Source: Prinia subflava
Lineage: Eukaryota; Chordata; Aves; Passeriformes; Cisticolidae
Direction: 5' to 3'
Length of the DNA stretch: 64,000 bases
Assembly (NCBI RefSeq): GCF_021018805.1
Contig: NW_026960609.1
Coordinates: 186,001-250,000 of the forward strand
Positions 11,422-21,776 of the stretch are shown in pieces (positions within the stretch are counted from its first letter, which is position 1; each line of letters starts with the position of its first letter). The notes below the pieces were generated by a model. The model did no database searches, was not told where the DNA came from, and saw only the letters and a list, made by a program, of their open reading frames with translations. Made by a program: the position numbers and the translations under genes.

Positions 11422-11440
11422 AATCCTGTCCGTGACACCA
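11422..11440 (-). other. Primer-binding site candidate of family M
   Basis: On the - strand TGGTGTCACGGACAGGATT follows the LTR end by six bases, the expected place for the tRNA primer site. I could not match it confidently to a tRNA; the related element at 28530 has TGGCGTCACCGTGACAGG. Confidence 0.6.
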
Positions 11441-11446
11441 ATTTAA

Positions 11447-12076
11447 TGTCACAATCCAAGCAGGAATCGTGATAGGTTTGTGTGATCTCAGAGTGCAAAA
11501 AGTACTTGAGGGGACAATAGTTTAATCATACAACAAATGCACCTTTATTGAGTGCCAACAACACTTGCGATAGAGGGAATGAGAAAGGAAAAATAGGATA
11601 CAGAGTGAGGAAAGAGGGGCAGGGGGATATAGCTACCAACGGCAGAGGCGTCCTCGTGGCGTGGCGTCTGGCCAATGGATCCGTCTTCTGTCCGTGGGGA
11701 GATCTCAAAGTGTGAGTCGCAGGGGGAAGCTTTTATAGTCATTTCAGAAGTGGGGGGCACCCGGCCAATGTGGGGGGAGCACCTGAAAGTCATTGTGAAG
11801 AGGCCCGTTGCTCTGGGAATCAGGTGCAACCGTTCAGATCAGGCAGGTTTGGGACAAGCAGGTCTGGGCCTGGCCACTGGTAAGCACAGGCCGTCCAGCC
11901 GTCTATTCCCATGGGAACCAGCTCCGGTCCAGTGGACACACCTGCAGTTCAATGCTTGGTACAGACACACACTGTGGCTTAGGCCCGAGCCCCTTGCACA
12001 CAGTCCCTTCCTTGACAGGGGTCCTTGACGAAGGTCATGAGGCAAAACCAGGGACCCTTGGGCCCCAACTCTCACA
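11447..12076 (-). repeat. 5' LTR of family-M element
   Basis: On the - strand it starts TGTGAGAG and ends GTGACA, with AATAAA near the 3' end. It is the same family as the solo LTR at 15109-15796, in opposite orientation. Its right edge meets MANBA intron sequence. Confidence 0.9.
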
Positions 12077-13178
12077 GTGTTCAATATACTTTCCTTGGTG
12101 TTGCAAGAGGGATTTGGTTTGGACGAGAGACTATAATGAAACTGTTATTTCTGGTAGTGATTCTATTTAATGTATAACTCAGTAATGATTCACTAACATC
12201 TGTTTACTTTTATGGTGTCTTGGGGACATGTATTTGAGAAAGAGAAGAAACCTGACAAAAGCTGAATTGTGCTGGATTTTAAAATGTTTTGATTTTTATG
12301 TATTTTACCAATTTCTTTTATTTAAATAATTTGTTTCTTAATGTATTGCAGGTAAAAGGATTTGGTTTTGTCTCTGTTAAATTTCGCTGTTTTATGTTCC
12401 GTCTTATTTATCAAAGTGGAGCAGAGACATATGCTGTTTGTCCATTTGTCCAGGGGGAGATGTTGATATTCATGCATGCAACCAAAAGGAGTTTAGAATA
12501 TTCCTTTCAATTTGCTGGGCAAAGTATATTATTTGAAGCATAATCAGAACACTAATCTATATTAATAACAATAAAAATTATTCAATCCAGCCTAAAGAGA
12601 AATAAATTTAAATAAGACTGTTTAGAGAGAGTAATTACAATGAAAACTTGGCAGTAATAACTTAATGAGTTATGCTGCATTGTTGTCTTTAGTTGAAAAA
12701 AGCTGTTTTATGATCATTTGTTATCAGAGGCAGGTTTTGAAAAAATATATACATATTATTATAGCCCTACTGACTTACATAACTTTTATACATAAATATG
12801 TTTGACTAGATTACATTCTTCCATATTAATCTAGGGTGTTTCTGATTTACTGTGAATGCAAGCAAAACTCCGAGGTCCCTTGGCCAACCGAAACCTTCAG
12901 ACAAATAAGTTAAATGCCACTGAGACAAAAGGTCCTCTTCTGGGTTCAACAACAATGTGTGTTTTCATTTATTTGTACAAGAAGAGTAAGCTAAGGGTGT
13001 TAGTGATTCAACGTCCTGGCATGACTACATGAGGCACTATAGAAATATACTACCAGTTTTAAGGTTTTGGATGATGTTGGTAGGCTGTAATGGATATCCT
13101 TTCCTCAATATCCTGACTGTCATTAAATGTACATTCTAGATTTTCATTCAGATACCTTATTTATATGTTTTTTAAAAG
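12077..13178. other. AT-rich MANBA intron sequence
   Basis: It lies between the family-M 5' LTR and the first MANBA exon. No exon, repeat family or RNA gene was recognised. Open frames such as 12289-12543 have no visible domain. Confidence 0.6.
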
Positions 13179-13343
13179 GTTTCCTCCCCTGAGGACTGGT
13201 CCTACACAAGCAATTTTTCTCTCCATCGGCAACACCATGAAGTTGGCAACATTCAGATGCTTCAAGAGATTGGGCGTCATTTCAAGCTTCCCCAGAGCCC
13301 AGATCATGTAAAGCAGTTCAAAGACATGATTTACCTCACTCAG
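13179..13343 (+). pseudogene. MANBA: MANBA exon (beta-mannosidase), first in window
   Basis: It reads V-S-S-P-E-D-W-S and then [16 protein letters not shown] and F-K-D-M-I-Y-L-T-Q: 55 codons without interruption. The acceptor is TTTTTAAAAG and the donor GTAACA. From memory of vertebrate MANBA this is the exon just after the one carrying the catalytic nucleophile region. Beta-mannosidase is a lysosomal glycoside hydrolase family 2 enzyme that removes terminal beta-linked mannose from N-glycan fragments. This exon alone looks intact; later exons in the window do not. Upstream exons are not in the window. Confidence 0.88.
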
Positions 13344-15080
13344 GTAACAGTGCTGTCTTCCATAGAAGTAGCTGTCCATACTCGTTCCATTAAATTCTGT
13401 CAGCTGTTAGAACTGGACCTGGTCCCTTAGGGAATGTTCCATCATACAGAAAGTTTCCATACTGACGAACTGGAGAGTCCAGTTTAATTTGGAGCTACCT
13501 TGTCTCTCTTTTATTGTAGAGAGACTCCAATTTTTATGATTGAAGGGCTGAAATAGTCAGGGAATTACCCAGAAACTGTCTCAACTAGGAGAAAGTCTGT
13601 CGGTATGTGCTGCCTTGGTCCTTCTCCCCAAGTGGGCTCCTGTATCTGGGGAAGGATGCAGAGATATGCTGGGCTTCCACAGTACAAGATTATGCCCAGT
13701 GCTCCGTGTTACTCCCTGTTCCAGGGTGGGATGTTTTGCTCTTCATGTGGCCCCTGTAGGCTCACTCCTTTGTTTCTTGCCACATGGAACACACGAGCTT
13801 TGGAAGCAAGATTTTTTCCAAAGAATGTAGTTCTCTATTAATTAGATTAGTATTAGCTTTTATTTTGTTATGGACTCAAATATTGATAGTTTAGAAAATA
13901 TATTTTGGGTTTTTTTTCAAATCAGGAAGATATCTTTTGCTTTTCATTCATAGTAGTAGTAGTTCTATATCATACTTACTTCTTTATTTGTGATTTCTGT
14001 GCAACTTTTGAAAGATACTAAGTAACTTTCTAATACTATTAGGCAAATTGAAAGTGCTGTTAATTTTTGTTGTGTTTCAAGAATTTCCAAAACTCTCTTG
14101 ATGGAAATAAGTGCACACTCATTAAGTATCTAATGTTTGAGAGTTGCTGTCAGCAAGTTTTATATAAAAGCAAAATAGCTTAAGAATTTTTGGCACTCTT
14201 GACAAGAGAACAAGGATAGATGATGCTGTGAAATTGAAACCAGGAGTTAAAGCTTGCACCATGAGGTCCTGACTCAAAAAAGCAATGAGAGTTTCTGTAA
14301 GGCTGTCTCTCAAGGCCTTATTAAAAGGTTAAACAATTTAATACCAAAATAAGGATAGCAAAAAGGATAAAGAAAGCAATCTTGCTTCAGTGGTTAACTA
14401 GAAGTAATATCTTTACCTTTTGGGCTGTCCTGAAGGCTATTAACTTTACTTTAGGAATTTCTTTATATTTCCCCAACCTAATAATAAACGGTGTGAAGAA
14501 CATAGCAGTCTGTTTAGCATCCATTGAGAACTTGGCCAATGAAAAATTCTGAAAAGTGGTTTTTAGACGACATGGAGAAGGCGAAAAGGAGTGGGAGTGC
14601 AACTTCAGAAAGGTTGCTTTTCTGATGCACAGTTTTGACTGTATAGTGAGAATGTAAGTTCAGTGTGTCGGAGCCTAGAACATCCCTCTGGCCACCCTGG
14701 AGGGTTTGGAGACCGGACAGGGGGGTCTGGGATCTGTACAAGGGGGTCAGCCAGCCTCACACAGAGCCCAGGAGGACACTGCTTCTGATCCCTGTCCATG
14801 GGAGTGAATGCCCACATTGTATGAAGAATCACAAGCTGAGAAAATTCAAAATAAGTAGTATTTAGTTTATCATAGAATGTAAATGTAGAATCTAGGATTC
14901 TCAGTATATGGGGTTGAAGAGGCAAGATGGAGGAATTGGGGAGTGGCCCCTGTGCTCCTTGTTCTTGCTTTCATCCCCCATTTTCTGCTGAGTTGGATCT
15001 CAAGGATTGGTTTAGAGTAGTAATGACATGTTAACATAGGTAGTAAGTATTGGTATGATTCTGTAAATAAAAAGTACATT
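13344..15080. other. MANBA intron with a possible old LTR fragment
   Basis: Mostly AT-rich intron. A GC-richer patch at about 14665-14830 has the look of degraded LTR sequence, but I found no second copy or target duplication in the window, so it stays unassigned. Confidence 0.45.
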
Positions 15081-15108
15081 TTGGACGGTGGTTGGACCAG
15101 GGAAATGG

Positions 15109-15796
15109 TGTGAGAGTCGGGGCCCGAGGGTCCCTGGTTTTGCCTCATGACCTTCATCAAGGACCCCTGTCAAGGAAGGGACCGTGTGCAAGGGGCTCGG
15201 GCCTAAGCCACGGTGTGTGTGTGTGTACCAAGCACTGAACTGCAGGTGTGACTACTGGACCGGAGCTGGCTCCCAAGGGAACTTGTACGAAGACAATGGA
15301 CGGCTGGACAGCCTGTGCTTACCTGCAACCAGGCCCAGACCTGCTTGTCCCAGACCTGCTTGATCTAAACGGTTTCACCTGGTTCCCAGAGCAACGGGGC
15401 TCCTCACAATGACTTTCGGGTGCTCCCTCCCGCTTCTGCCCGCCTTGGCCAGGTGCCCCCCGCTTTTGCCTGTGTTGGCCAGGTGCCCCCCGCTTCTGAA
15501 ATGACTATAAAAGCTTCCCCCTGTGACTCACACTTCGAGATCTCCCCACGGACAGAAGACGGATCCATTGGCCAGACGCCACGCCACGAGGACGCCTCTG
15601 CCGTTGGTAGCTATATCCCCCTGCCCCTCTTTCCTCACTCTGTATCCTATTTTTCCTTTCTCATTCCCTCTATCGCAAGTGTTGTTGGCACTCAATAAAG
15701 GTGCATTTGTTGTATGATTAAACTATTGTCCCCTCGAGTACATTTTGCACTCTGAGATCACACGAACCTATCACGATTCCTACTTGGATCGTGACA
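15109..15796 (+). mobile_element. Solo LTR of family M, TSD AATGG
   Basis: It starts TGTGAGAG and ends GTGACA, 688 bp, flanked by AATGG at 15104-15108 and 15797-15801. Joining the flanks reproduces the uninterrupted family-R sequence found at window position 1 onward, which proves insertion into a family-R LTR. A CAATAAAG signal lies near 15694. Confidence 0.92.
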
Positions 15797-16102
15797 AATG
15801 GTACAAAGGGTCCGGGACCCTCTGATCCGCCCAGTCCGCCGCATGTCCTGCTCTGCTGGGGATGCCTTGCAGAGCAGAGAAAGAACTAAGATAAGGTACC
15901 CTGCCAGGGAGGCCTGGCAGAGCTGAGAAAGAATAGAGAGATAATGAAGAATAAACAACCTTGGAAACATGCACTGGCGGACTCAGCTTGTCGTCTCTGC
16001 CTTCGGTGTGAAACACTTAGGGCAAAGAGAAGACGAAAAACCTTATTACCTCGGGGAACAGCAACCCCGAGGAGAATCTCAGGGAATGAAGACCCTGAGA
16101 GA
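15797..16102 (+). repeat. Family-R 5' LTR, 3' part with stem-loops
   Basis: It matches window 1-389 but has one loop unit fewer. Two stem-loops are perfect: 16049-16072 (CCTCGGGG/CCCCGAGG, loop AACAGCAA) and 16077-16100 (TCTCAGGG/CCCTGAGA, loop AATGAAGA). The sequence TGGTGCCCAAAGAC follows at 16104, a plausible primer site not assigned to a tRNA. Confidence 0.75.
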
Positions 16103-16450
16103 CTGGTGCCCAAAGACATCTAAGCAGCCACGGACCCTTAGAAGAAGACAAAACTCCATCATTAGAAGATAAGAACAGATTCAGCAGGTTGCCGACCTTG
16201 GAACTTCAGCCGGACCGGCGTGGACCCAGGGGCCCATGGCTACGTCATCCCACAGCTGCCAGACAGCCAGGGACAACACTGGTTCCAGTTCCACAGGGAG
16301 GAAAGACTGCACTTAGGTGAGACCGGTCAAAAACCCAGAACACGGGGGGAATGTATCCCAGAAATAGCTACGTATCTTATTAACTTGGCAAAGCATCACT
16401 GCTGCATAACTTGCAGCTTTATTTGACAAAGATCCAGCAGCTCTCTAATA
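16103..16450 (+). other. Family-R leader
   Basis: Untranslated leader between the primer-site-like stretch and the first ORF. A consensus-like splice donor AGGTGAGA lies near 16315. Confidence 0.4.
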
Positions 16451-17194
16451 ATGGGTTTGCCTCGAAATTCCACAATGCAGAACGGAACTATAGTTCCAAA
16501 CAGAATTTTGGAAAGAGGTGAAAAAAAACTATTTCAAAAAGCAATAAGGAGAGATAAAGCAGCTCTCAAATTACTGGCATTGGCAAGAGCACTGCTGCAA
16601 ATGATATTACAGAATTCCAGGGAAGAATTAAAACTCCCATGGCAGCAGAGAGGCAAAGAGAAATTAGATTCCCAGCCCTCTGAGCAAGTGAGTCCACATG
16701 CCGACTGCAACCCCAGAAAAGGGATGGGACACTCAAAAACAGTCTCTAACAGTTTCTTGGACATCCCCACAACCTATAAGCCTGCCACAAACCTCCTCAT
16801 TCATCCTGCATTCCAGGAAGGCCTTGATATGATATTTTACGAAATCGAGTCCTCTGCACACAAGTGTAAACTTAAGCAGAGGCATCTGAGTGCTCCAGAG
16901 TTCAAAACCCCATCACCCACTCTGCATCCTACCCCGCACCCTGGCAAGGACACTGAAGCGGGCGGCGCGCGGCCGTGCGGCGCTGCTCCCCCCATCCCCC
17001 ACTGCAAAACAGCAAGGGAAAGAGGGGAAAGGGCAGAAGGAACACCAGCCATGCCACCAGGGCCGGGGGAGAACACACAGCGCGGGGGAGGGCAGTCCGC
17101 AGATGCCCTGCACTGGGAAGGAAACATTAGCAAAGAAGAGGGGTTGGAAACAGAGGGTGAAGAAATAGAATGCGGAGAAGGCGAGCTTTCGTAG
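16451..17194 (+). CDS. Family-R ORF1, unrecognised (247 aa)
   Basis: The ORF begins at the first long-frame ATG after the leader, the gag position of an LTR element. Residues 1-60 are basic and Leu/Ala-rich and may be helical. A middle part contains an F-Q-E-G-L-D-M-I-F-Y-E block. The last 100 residues are Pro/Gly/Glu-rich low complexity. There is no major homology region and no zinc knuckle. A matrix-like gag start is possible but I do not recognise it. In-frame ORFs of this size can arise in GC-rich DNA, so coding status is uncertain. Confidence 0.35.
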   Translation: MGLPRNSTMQNGTIVPNRILERGEKKLFQKAIRRDKAALKLLALARALLQMILQNSREELKLPWQQRGKEKLDSQPSEQVSPHADCNPRKGMGHSKTVSNSFLDIPTTYKPATNLLIHPAFQEGLDMIFYEIESSAHKCKLKQRHLSAPEFKTPSPTLHPTPHPGKDTEAGGARPCGAAPPIPHCKTARERGERAEGTPAMPPGPGENTQRGGGQSADALHWEGNISKEEGLETEGEEIECGEGELS

Positions 17195-18340
17195 TCGCCT
17201 CTGAATCGGTCAGAGCAAAAAAGTGAGGAGAACGAATCGTTTCTGTGTGATTTTCATGAAATATGACTCACACAGGGCAGGTTCAGTGGCCCGCCGCCGT
17301 GCTCGCACAGCTCAGAGCTGATGCGAAAGCGGCGGCGGGCGCGGCCGCCGTGCCGGGGGAAAACAGGACAGGTTGCGAGCAGAGCGATCTCCTCCGTGCA
17401 CCGCGGGGCGAGGGAAAAGCTGAATTGGGTCACACCACGCAGAAGTTTGCGCAGCCCCCTGCACTCACCGTGCGGCCGGAGACAGAGGCTGCTGCCCCCC
17501 CCCAGCAGGGAGGCGGAGATGGGGCCACGCCGCGGCAGCGCGCGTGGAGGGACGGAAACAGACCAGTGTCACTGCACGCGAGCAAAAGGAGGCGGGACAG
17601 GAGGCGCGGGGAGTCCAACACAGACCCTGCTTCCATGCCCCCTCAGCCCCCCCCTCCAAACATCGAACACGGAGGGACAAAGCGCTGCGCCCCCTCCCCC
17701 CCCCCCCACTCCCCCCCCTTCCCCCCCGCGGGACAGGGCAAGACGAACGGGAAAGGAGTGGAGGGGTCGCAGGCAGCGGTCACCAAGCGCAGGAGTGCGG
17801 AAGCGCGGGTGCACGGAGCAAGTCAGGCGCACCAAACCAAGCCGTGTGGGGCACCTGGGGGGACACAGACCGGGGGGACGCCCTGCCTGCGGACACCGCA
17901 CTCGTCTGCGGCGCGGGCAGGACACACGGTGATGACACAGACCGTGGAAAACGAGGCAGGGCCCGGGGCCACCACTCCAGCACAAGCGGCAGGGATGCAG
18001 GAAGCGCGAGCGCTGGGGGAATTTGTAAGGAGCACCAGCGCAGATCGGGGTGGGGCGGACCCCAGGAGAGAGCAGGGAGAGTGCGTCTCCTCAGGCTCTG
18101 CCAGGCTAGGACAGGCAGAGGAGGGGCATGGCCACGCCGGAGGAGTTTCGTTCCACGCCCCCATGCCGGTGCAGACAGGGGCGAGGCTGGGCCAAGGTGG
18201 GATTTCCCTCTGGGCACCGCCCCCCCCCCCCCCCCCGGCAAATGCAAGCAGCGTTCCGCCCATTCCCTCTCATCACAGCAGTGCTCAGGCAGCGGGAACC
18301 TCCCGCAGCAACCTCGGGGCAAGACTGAAATTAAAAGCAA
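16930..18340. other. GC- and CpG-rich block with long C runs
   Basis: An abrupt compositional island sits inside the family-R internal region, bounded by AT-rich DNA on both sides. It holds several poly-C runs, for example around 17690-17728 and 18219-18236, and dense CpG. Several frames on both strands are open over hundreds of bases, as expected from the composition. Confidence 0.8.
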
Positions 18341-18384
18341 TTATGCAGCAATGCCAAGGCGTTGAAATAATTAAAGCAAAATAG
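17263..18384 (+). CDS. Family-R ORF2, low-complexity (373 aa), doubtful
   Basis: The predicted product is rich in Gly, Ala, Arg and Pro with no recognisable domain. Overlapping ORFs in other frames and on the other strand (for example 17544-18365 and 18340-17780) are nearly as long, so openness reflects GC content. If translated at all it would be a disordered basic protein. I list it because it fills most of the internal region and follows ORF1 by under 70 bp. Confidence 0.2.
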   Translation: MTHTGQVQWPAAVLAQLRADAKAAAGAAAVPGENRTGCEQSDLLRAPRGEGKAELGHTTQKFAQPPALTVRPETEAAAPPQQGGGDGATPRQRAWRDGNRPVSLHASKRRRDRRRGESNTDPASMPPQPPPPNIEHGGTKRCAPSPPPHSPPFPPAGQGKTNGKGVEGSQAAVTKRRSAEARVHGASQAHQTKPCGAPGGTQTGGTPCLRTPHSSAARAGHTVMTQTVENEAGPGATTPAQAAGMQEARALGEFVRSTSADRGGADPRREQGECVSSGSARLGQAEEGHGHAGGVSFHAPMPVQTGARLGQGGISLWAPPPPPPPANASSVPPIPSHHSSAQAAGTSRSNLGARLKLKAIMQQCQGVEIIKAK

Positions 18385-19213
18385 CAAATATGCTTGCAGC
18401 ACCCAGCCGGCGCTACGCGAGTGACTCAATTGCAAAATTGCAGCTTTTTAAAGCATGCTTCACAAGCATTGTAGTTCTCCCATCCTCAGAAAGGAGAGGG
18501 AGAAGATGATGTTGCATGACGGCAACGCACAGCATTTAAGATTTATAAGAAACACGCAGCAACACCCAAAAGCTGCAGTGATCAGGGCAAAGAATTTTTC
18601 ACAAACATGCCCGTTGTATCACAACATTGGCACGGAGTTGGCCGTGCCAGGGACCCCTCAATGTTTTTTATCAACCCCAAATCCCTCAGCTCAGTCAGAA
18701 CGGCCTGGCCAGCCGGACAAGCTGAAACTGAACCCAGCCGGTTCAGCGTCACCGCCACGCATGGCGGAACAGCAGCATTGCAATGGATTTCCAGGCAGAC
18801 TGCACAGCTTCAACAACAAAAACAGTAACGAAGAAAGCTTTCATCTACTCCTGAAGACAACAAAGTTCAAAATATGCTAGCCCAGAAGCAGCAGCAAATA
18901 TTCACCATTGGTAACAGCAAGTCAGTTCAAACTCCACATGATTTTTGGACTACAGTACAAACTTCCTTTTCCACTCAATCACAATCATATTTATTTTCAA
19001 AAGATTTTTTTTTAAAAAGCAATTATTTCTTCAGTTGAAAGACTGTGCTCTGGAATTTTATCCGAATTTAGCAATGCATTTCCCCCAATCACCCCTTCCA
19101 GCATAAGGTAGCCACACCCTTTCTGAATCCTCTGCAAATAATTCCTACACATTTATATCAAGGCTACCTGCTGGGTCAACGGCAATTTCAGCCGTGATTT
19201 CCCTTCACCATTG
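18385..19213 (+). other. Family-R internal 3' region, non-coding
   Basis: No retroviral domain seen. ORF 18455-18880 is unrecognised. Sequence turns AT-rich after 18900 and joins the truncated 3' LTR at 19214. Confidence 0.4.
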
Positions 19214-19517
19214 ATGCCTTGCAGAGCAGAGAAAGAACTAAGATAAGGTACCCTGCCAGGGAGGCCTGGCAGAGCTGAGAAAGAACAGAGAGATAATGAA
19301 GAATAAACAACCTTGGAAACATGCACTAGCGGACTCAGCTTGTCGTCTCTACCTTCGGTGTGAAACACTTAGGGCAAAGAGGAGACGAAAAACCTTATTA
19401 CCTCGGGGAACAGCAACCCCGAGGAAACTCCCAGGGAACAGCAGCCCTGGGGAGATCCTATTACCTTGAGGAACAGCAACCCTGAGGAGAATCTCAGGGA
19501 ATGAAGACCCTGAGACA
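19214..19517 (+). repeat. Family-R 3' LTR, 5'-truncated, with stem-loop array
   Basis: It matches window positions 80-389 and ends GAGACA. It carries stem-loops from 19400 to 19515: CCTCGGGG/CCCCGAGG (loop AACAGCAA), CCCAGGG/CCCTGGG (loop AACAGCAG), CCTTGAGG/CCCTGAGG (one mismatch) and TCTCAGGG/CCCTGAGA (loop AATGAAGA). The first part of the LTR is missing. Confidence 0.75.
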
Positions 19518-19924
19518 GTGTAGGGGTTTAGACACTAAGGTAATGTATACTGAAAGTAATGCAGCTTAACATAATTTTGCAACTCTGGAGGGGGTTATTT
19601 AAATTATTGTAAAAAAGAAAAACTTATTTTAAATTTCATTTAATTTTCCTTGTCTTCGATTTGCCTGTCAAAGACCATCTTCACTGTATGGAAGTAGCCT
19701 CATATGAGATTCTTTTGCTGGCAAAGCTGTTGGGAGCTGCTAGGAATAGAACTCCTTCCAGCAGAGATCCACTGCACTGCAGGTGGATACTCCTCAGGGC
19801 TCAAGTTTAGAGTTATGTGCTGTTGCTGTGATGTCTGTGTTGTGTATCAATACATTCATACATGTTTTGAAAAAAAGTAAAATCCAATATACCAAAAATA
19901 TTTTTTATGTCTTTGTTGACCGAG
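19518..19924. other. MANBA intron
   Basis: AT-rich sequence with a T-rich tract before the next exon. Nothing else recognised. Confidence 0.6.
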
Positions 19925-20070
19925 GTGATGCAGGTTCAGTGTATAAAGACAGAAACTGAATTCTATCATTTTAGTCAACGTGAAATAATCAGTGGAGAAG
20001 GACACACAAGGGGAGCTCTGTACTGGCAACTCAATGACATTTGGCAGGCTCCTTCATGGGGCTTCCTTGG
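19925..20070 (+). pseudogene. MANBA: MANBA exon, second in window, donor altered
   Basis: It reads [14 protein letters not shown] and then [16 protein letters not shown], a highly conserved MANBA stretch, with no internal stop. The acceptor is ACCGAG. At the 3' end the sequence is CTTGGGTAAG. Joining in frame to the next exon (AG TAT GGC) needs the exon to end one base earlier, which would leave a GG donor; using the canonical GT at 20071 shifts the frame and meets a TAA four codons on. This looks like a one-base insertion at the splice junction. Confidence 0.85.
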
Positions 20071-21771
20071 GTAAGTTTTGTGACAGTCTGGTAACAGCAG
20101 CTACCAGTTGTGTTTTCCTCATCTGGAAGTATTAGAATAAGAAATATAGCTCTGCTCTGTCTCTTGGGTAGCTTTACAAACTTTGAACATGTTTCTGTCC
20201 ATCCTTTAGAAGTTCATTCCAGGATGGGATTTATGATGTAAAAATTGAGCATCTAGATTTCTTCTGTAGTCAGCTGGGGGAGAGATAGTTATCTCCAAAT
20301 GTGATTCATGAAGTCCCTAGCTGTCTCCAAACTGGGATGAATTATCTTCTCCATGACGAATTTTTTATTTTCATAGAATTTCATAAGATATCTCTCACCC
20401 AGTGTAGCTTCTGAGAAGCTTTTTATAGGAGATGACTGGCTAAGATTTGATGTCTAACTTGGTGTCAGATGAGGTGAATCACTCCTCGTGACTAAATTAT
20501 TCAGCTAATATGCTATTTACAATTTTTATTTTTCCCTATTAGAACACAATCAGACATATAAAGAGAAGTCACTTAGGCAGTAAGAAGTAGGAGAGGAATG
20601 AGGAATGTATAGTATGAGGGAAGTGGCTGAATCCAAACATTTTGTCTAGAAGTAATTTAGAAATGGAGAAGCTGTCCTATGGCAGCTGTATAGGACTTCG
20701 ATAGATTGTCTTTCAATTTTAGTTAGTTCTCACATGTTTTGGTTTTGAAAATCTTTAAGCATTTCACATGTGAAAAAATATGGAACAAAATGCCATTTGG
20801 CCTGGTTTTGAGAAAAAATTAGCCCACACCATCCTCCCCGTCTTTTTCTGGGAGATGTTTGTCCCACTCCTTTTTTTTTTTTTTTTGGTTAATCCAAGCA
20901 AAATAACTGCAACAACAAGGAAAAACCAGTAGAAGAAAGAGGCTAAAATATTTAAATGTTAAGGCCATCTTTCTAGACTTTCTAGACTTGTACTAGGAAA
21001 TGGAATATCACAATGTTCATTTTTATGATTTTAGCAGTGAGTGATGCTCTTAGGCTTTAAATGCCTCGAGAGAAAAAGATGCTTGGAAAAGTGTCCCTTT
21101 GTAAAGACAGGTGTATTGATAGATGTAATGGTTGCAGAGACCATAAATGTTTATTTGAGTACAGAGACTGTACACTGTAGAATATTTATCAAATACTTGA
21201 ATTATTCATATGTTGTTGAAGTTGCTTTAGAAGAACGAAGCTCAGCAGAGATACAGCTGTCCCTTTGTTTTGTTGTATTCCCTCAGTGAGATGAGGAAAG
21301 GTTTAATATTCATTTAATTAAGCAGTGTGGTAGAGGGATTTTGAGATACTAATGGCTGAAATTATGCAAGACTTCGGAGAAATAAGTTTTATTTGCACTT
21401 CAAAAACATGTTTCTGCATCTTGTTAGATGACACAGTAGTATCACCAATGAGTGCTTTTATTTAAATCTGTTACTTTGCAGAAAGTCATGGAGGGGTTTG
21501 CATAATTTCCGGTACAAAGCAGAAATATTTCCACATTGGGGAAGGAAGAAAATTGCAAATGTTTCTCCTTTTAACTTTTACCCTGAAGATGCTTGCTTGG
21601 GTTGAATGAGAACACAGCACAGCACTTGTGTCACAGTACTTCTGCCTTCAGCTTAGAAGTAAACAGCTTTTATCACAACTGGGTTCTGACCGTTAGCACC
21701 TAGCTTGAAGCTGACTGTGCCATGTTGGATGATTTAGCATCTCTGCAATATGTTTTGGTGGAGCGCTGTGA
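20071..21771. other. MANBA intron
   Basis: No gene or repeat family recognised. A T16 run lies near 20870. Confidence 0.55.
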
Positions 21772-21776
21772 CACTC

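Larger units (their letters stand above)
430..12076 (-). mobile_element. Family-M endogenous retrovirus, nested and degraded
   Basis: Read on the - strand this is 5' LTR (12076-11447), primer site, gag (11019-9660), protease, reverse transcriptase, RNase H, integrase (2759-1927) and env (1851 to about 430). Two later insertions interrupt it: a solo LTR (9302-9665, TSD CCCTAA) and a gammaretrovirus-like provirus (2765-6747, TSD TAGG). The 3' LTR lies outside the window or was lost at the junction with the family-R LTR. Every gene carries stops or frameshifts. A close relative at 27877-33712 shares gag, pol and env segments and a similar LTR 3' end. The exact retroviral class is uncertain; the reverse transcriptase has IDD rather than the betaretroviral YMDD. 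Confidence 0.85.
15080..19517 (+). mobile_element. Family-R LTR element, no pol
   Basis: It consists of a 5' LTR (about 15080-15108 plus 15797-16102, split by a solo LTR), a primer-site-like stretch at 16104, a 3.1-kb internal region and a 3' LTR lacking its 5' part (19214-19517). The internal region has no protease, reverse transcriptase or integrase motif. It carries two ORFs and a strikingly GC-rich block. The left LTR edge is approximate because no terminal TG with a matching target duplication was found. Likely a non-autonomous element mobilised by another ERV. Confidence 0.7.

Noticed and set aside
12289..12543. 84-codon ORF in MANBA intron with a splice-like AG before it
   Set aside because: No similarity to MANBA or to any protein I recognise; AT-rich intronic chance ORF.
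14605..14925. Possible gene or LTR in the GC-richer patch of the MANBA intron
   Set aside because: No TSD, no second copy in the window and no domain; left unassigned.
17544..18365. Long overlapping ORFs in several frames on both strands
   Set aside because: Openness follows from extreme GC content; no domain and mutually overlapping.
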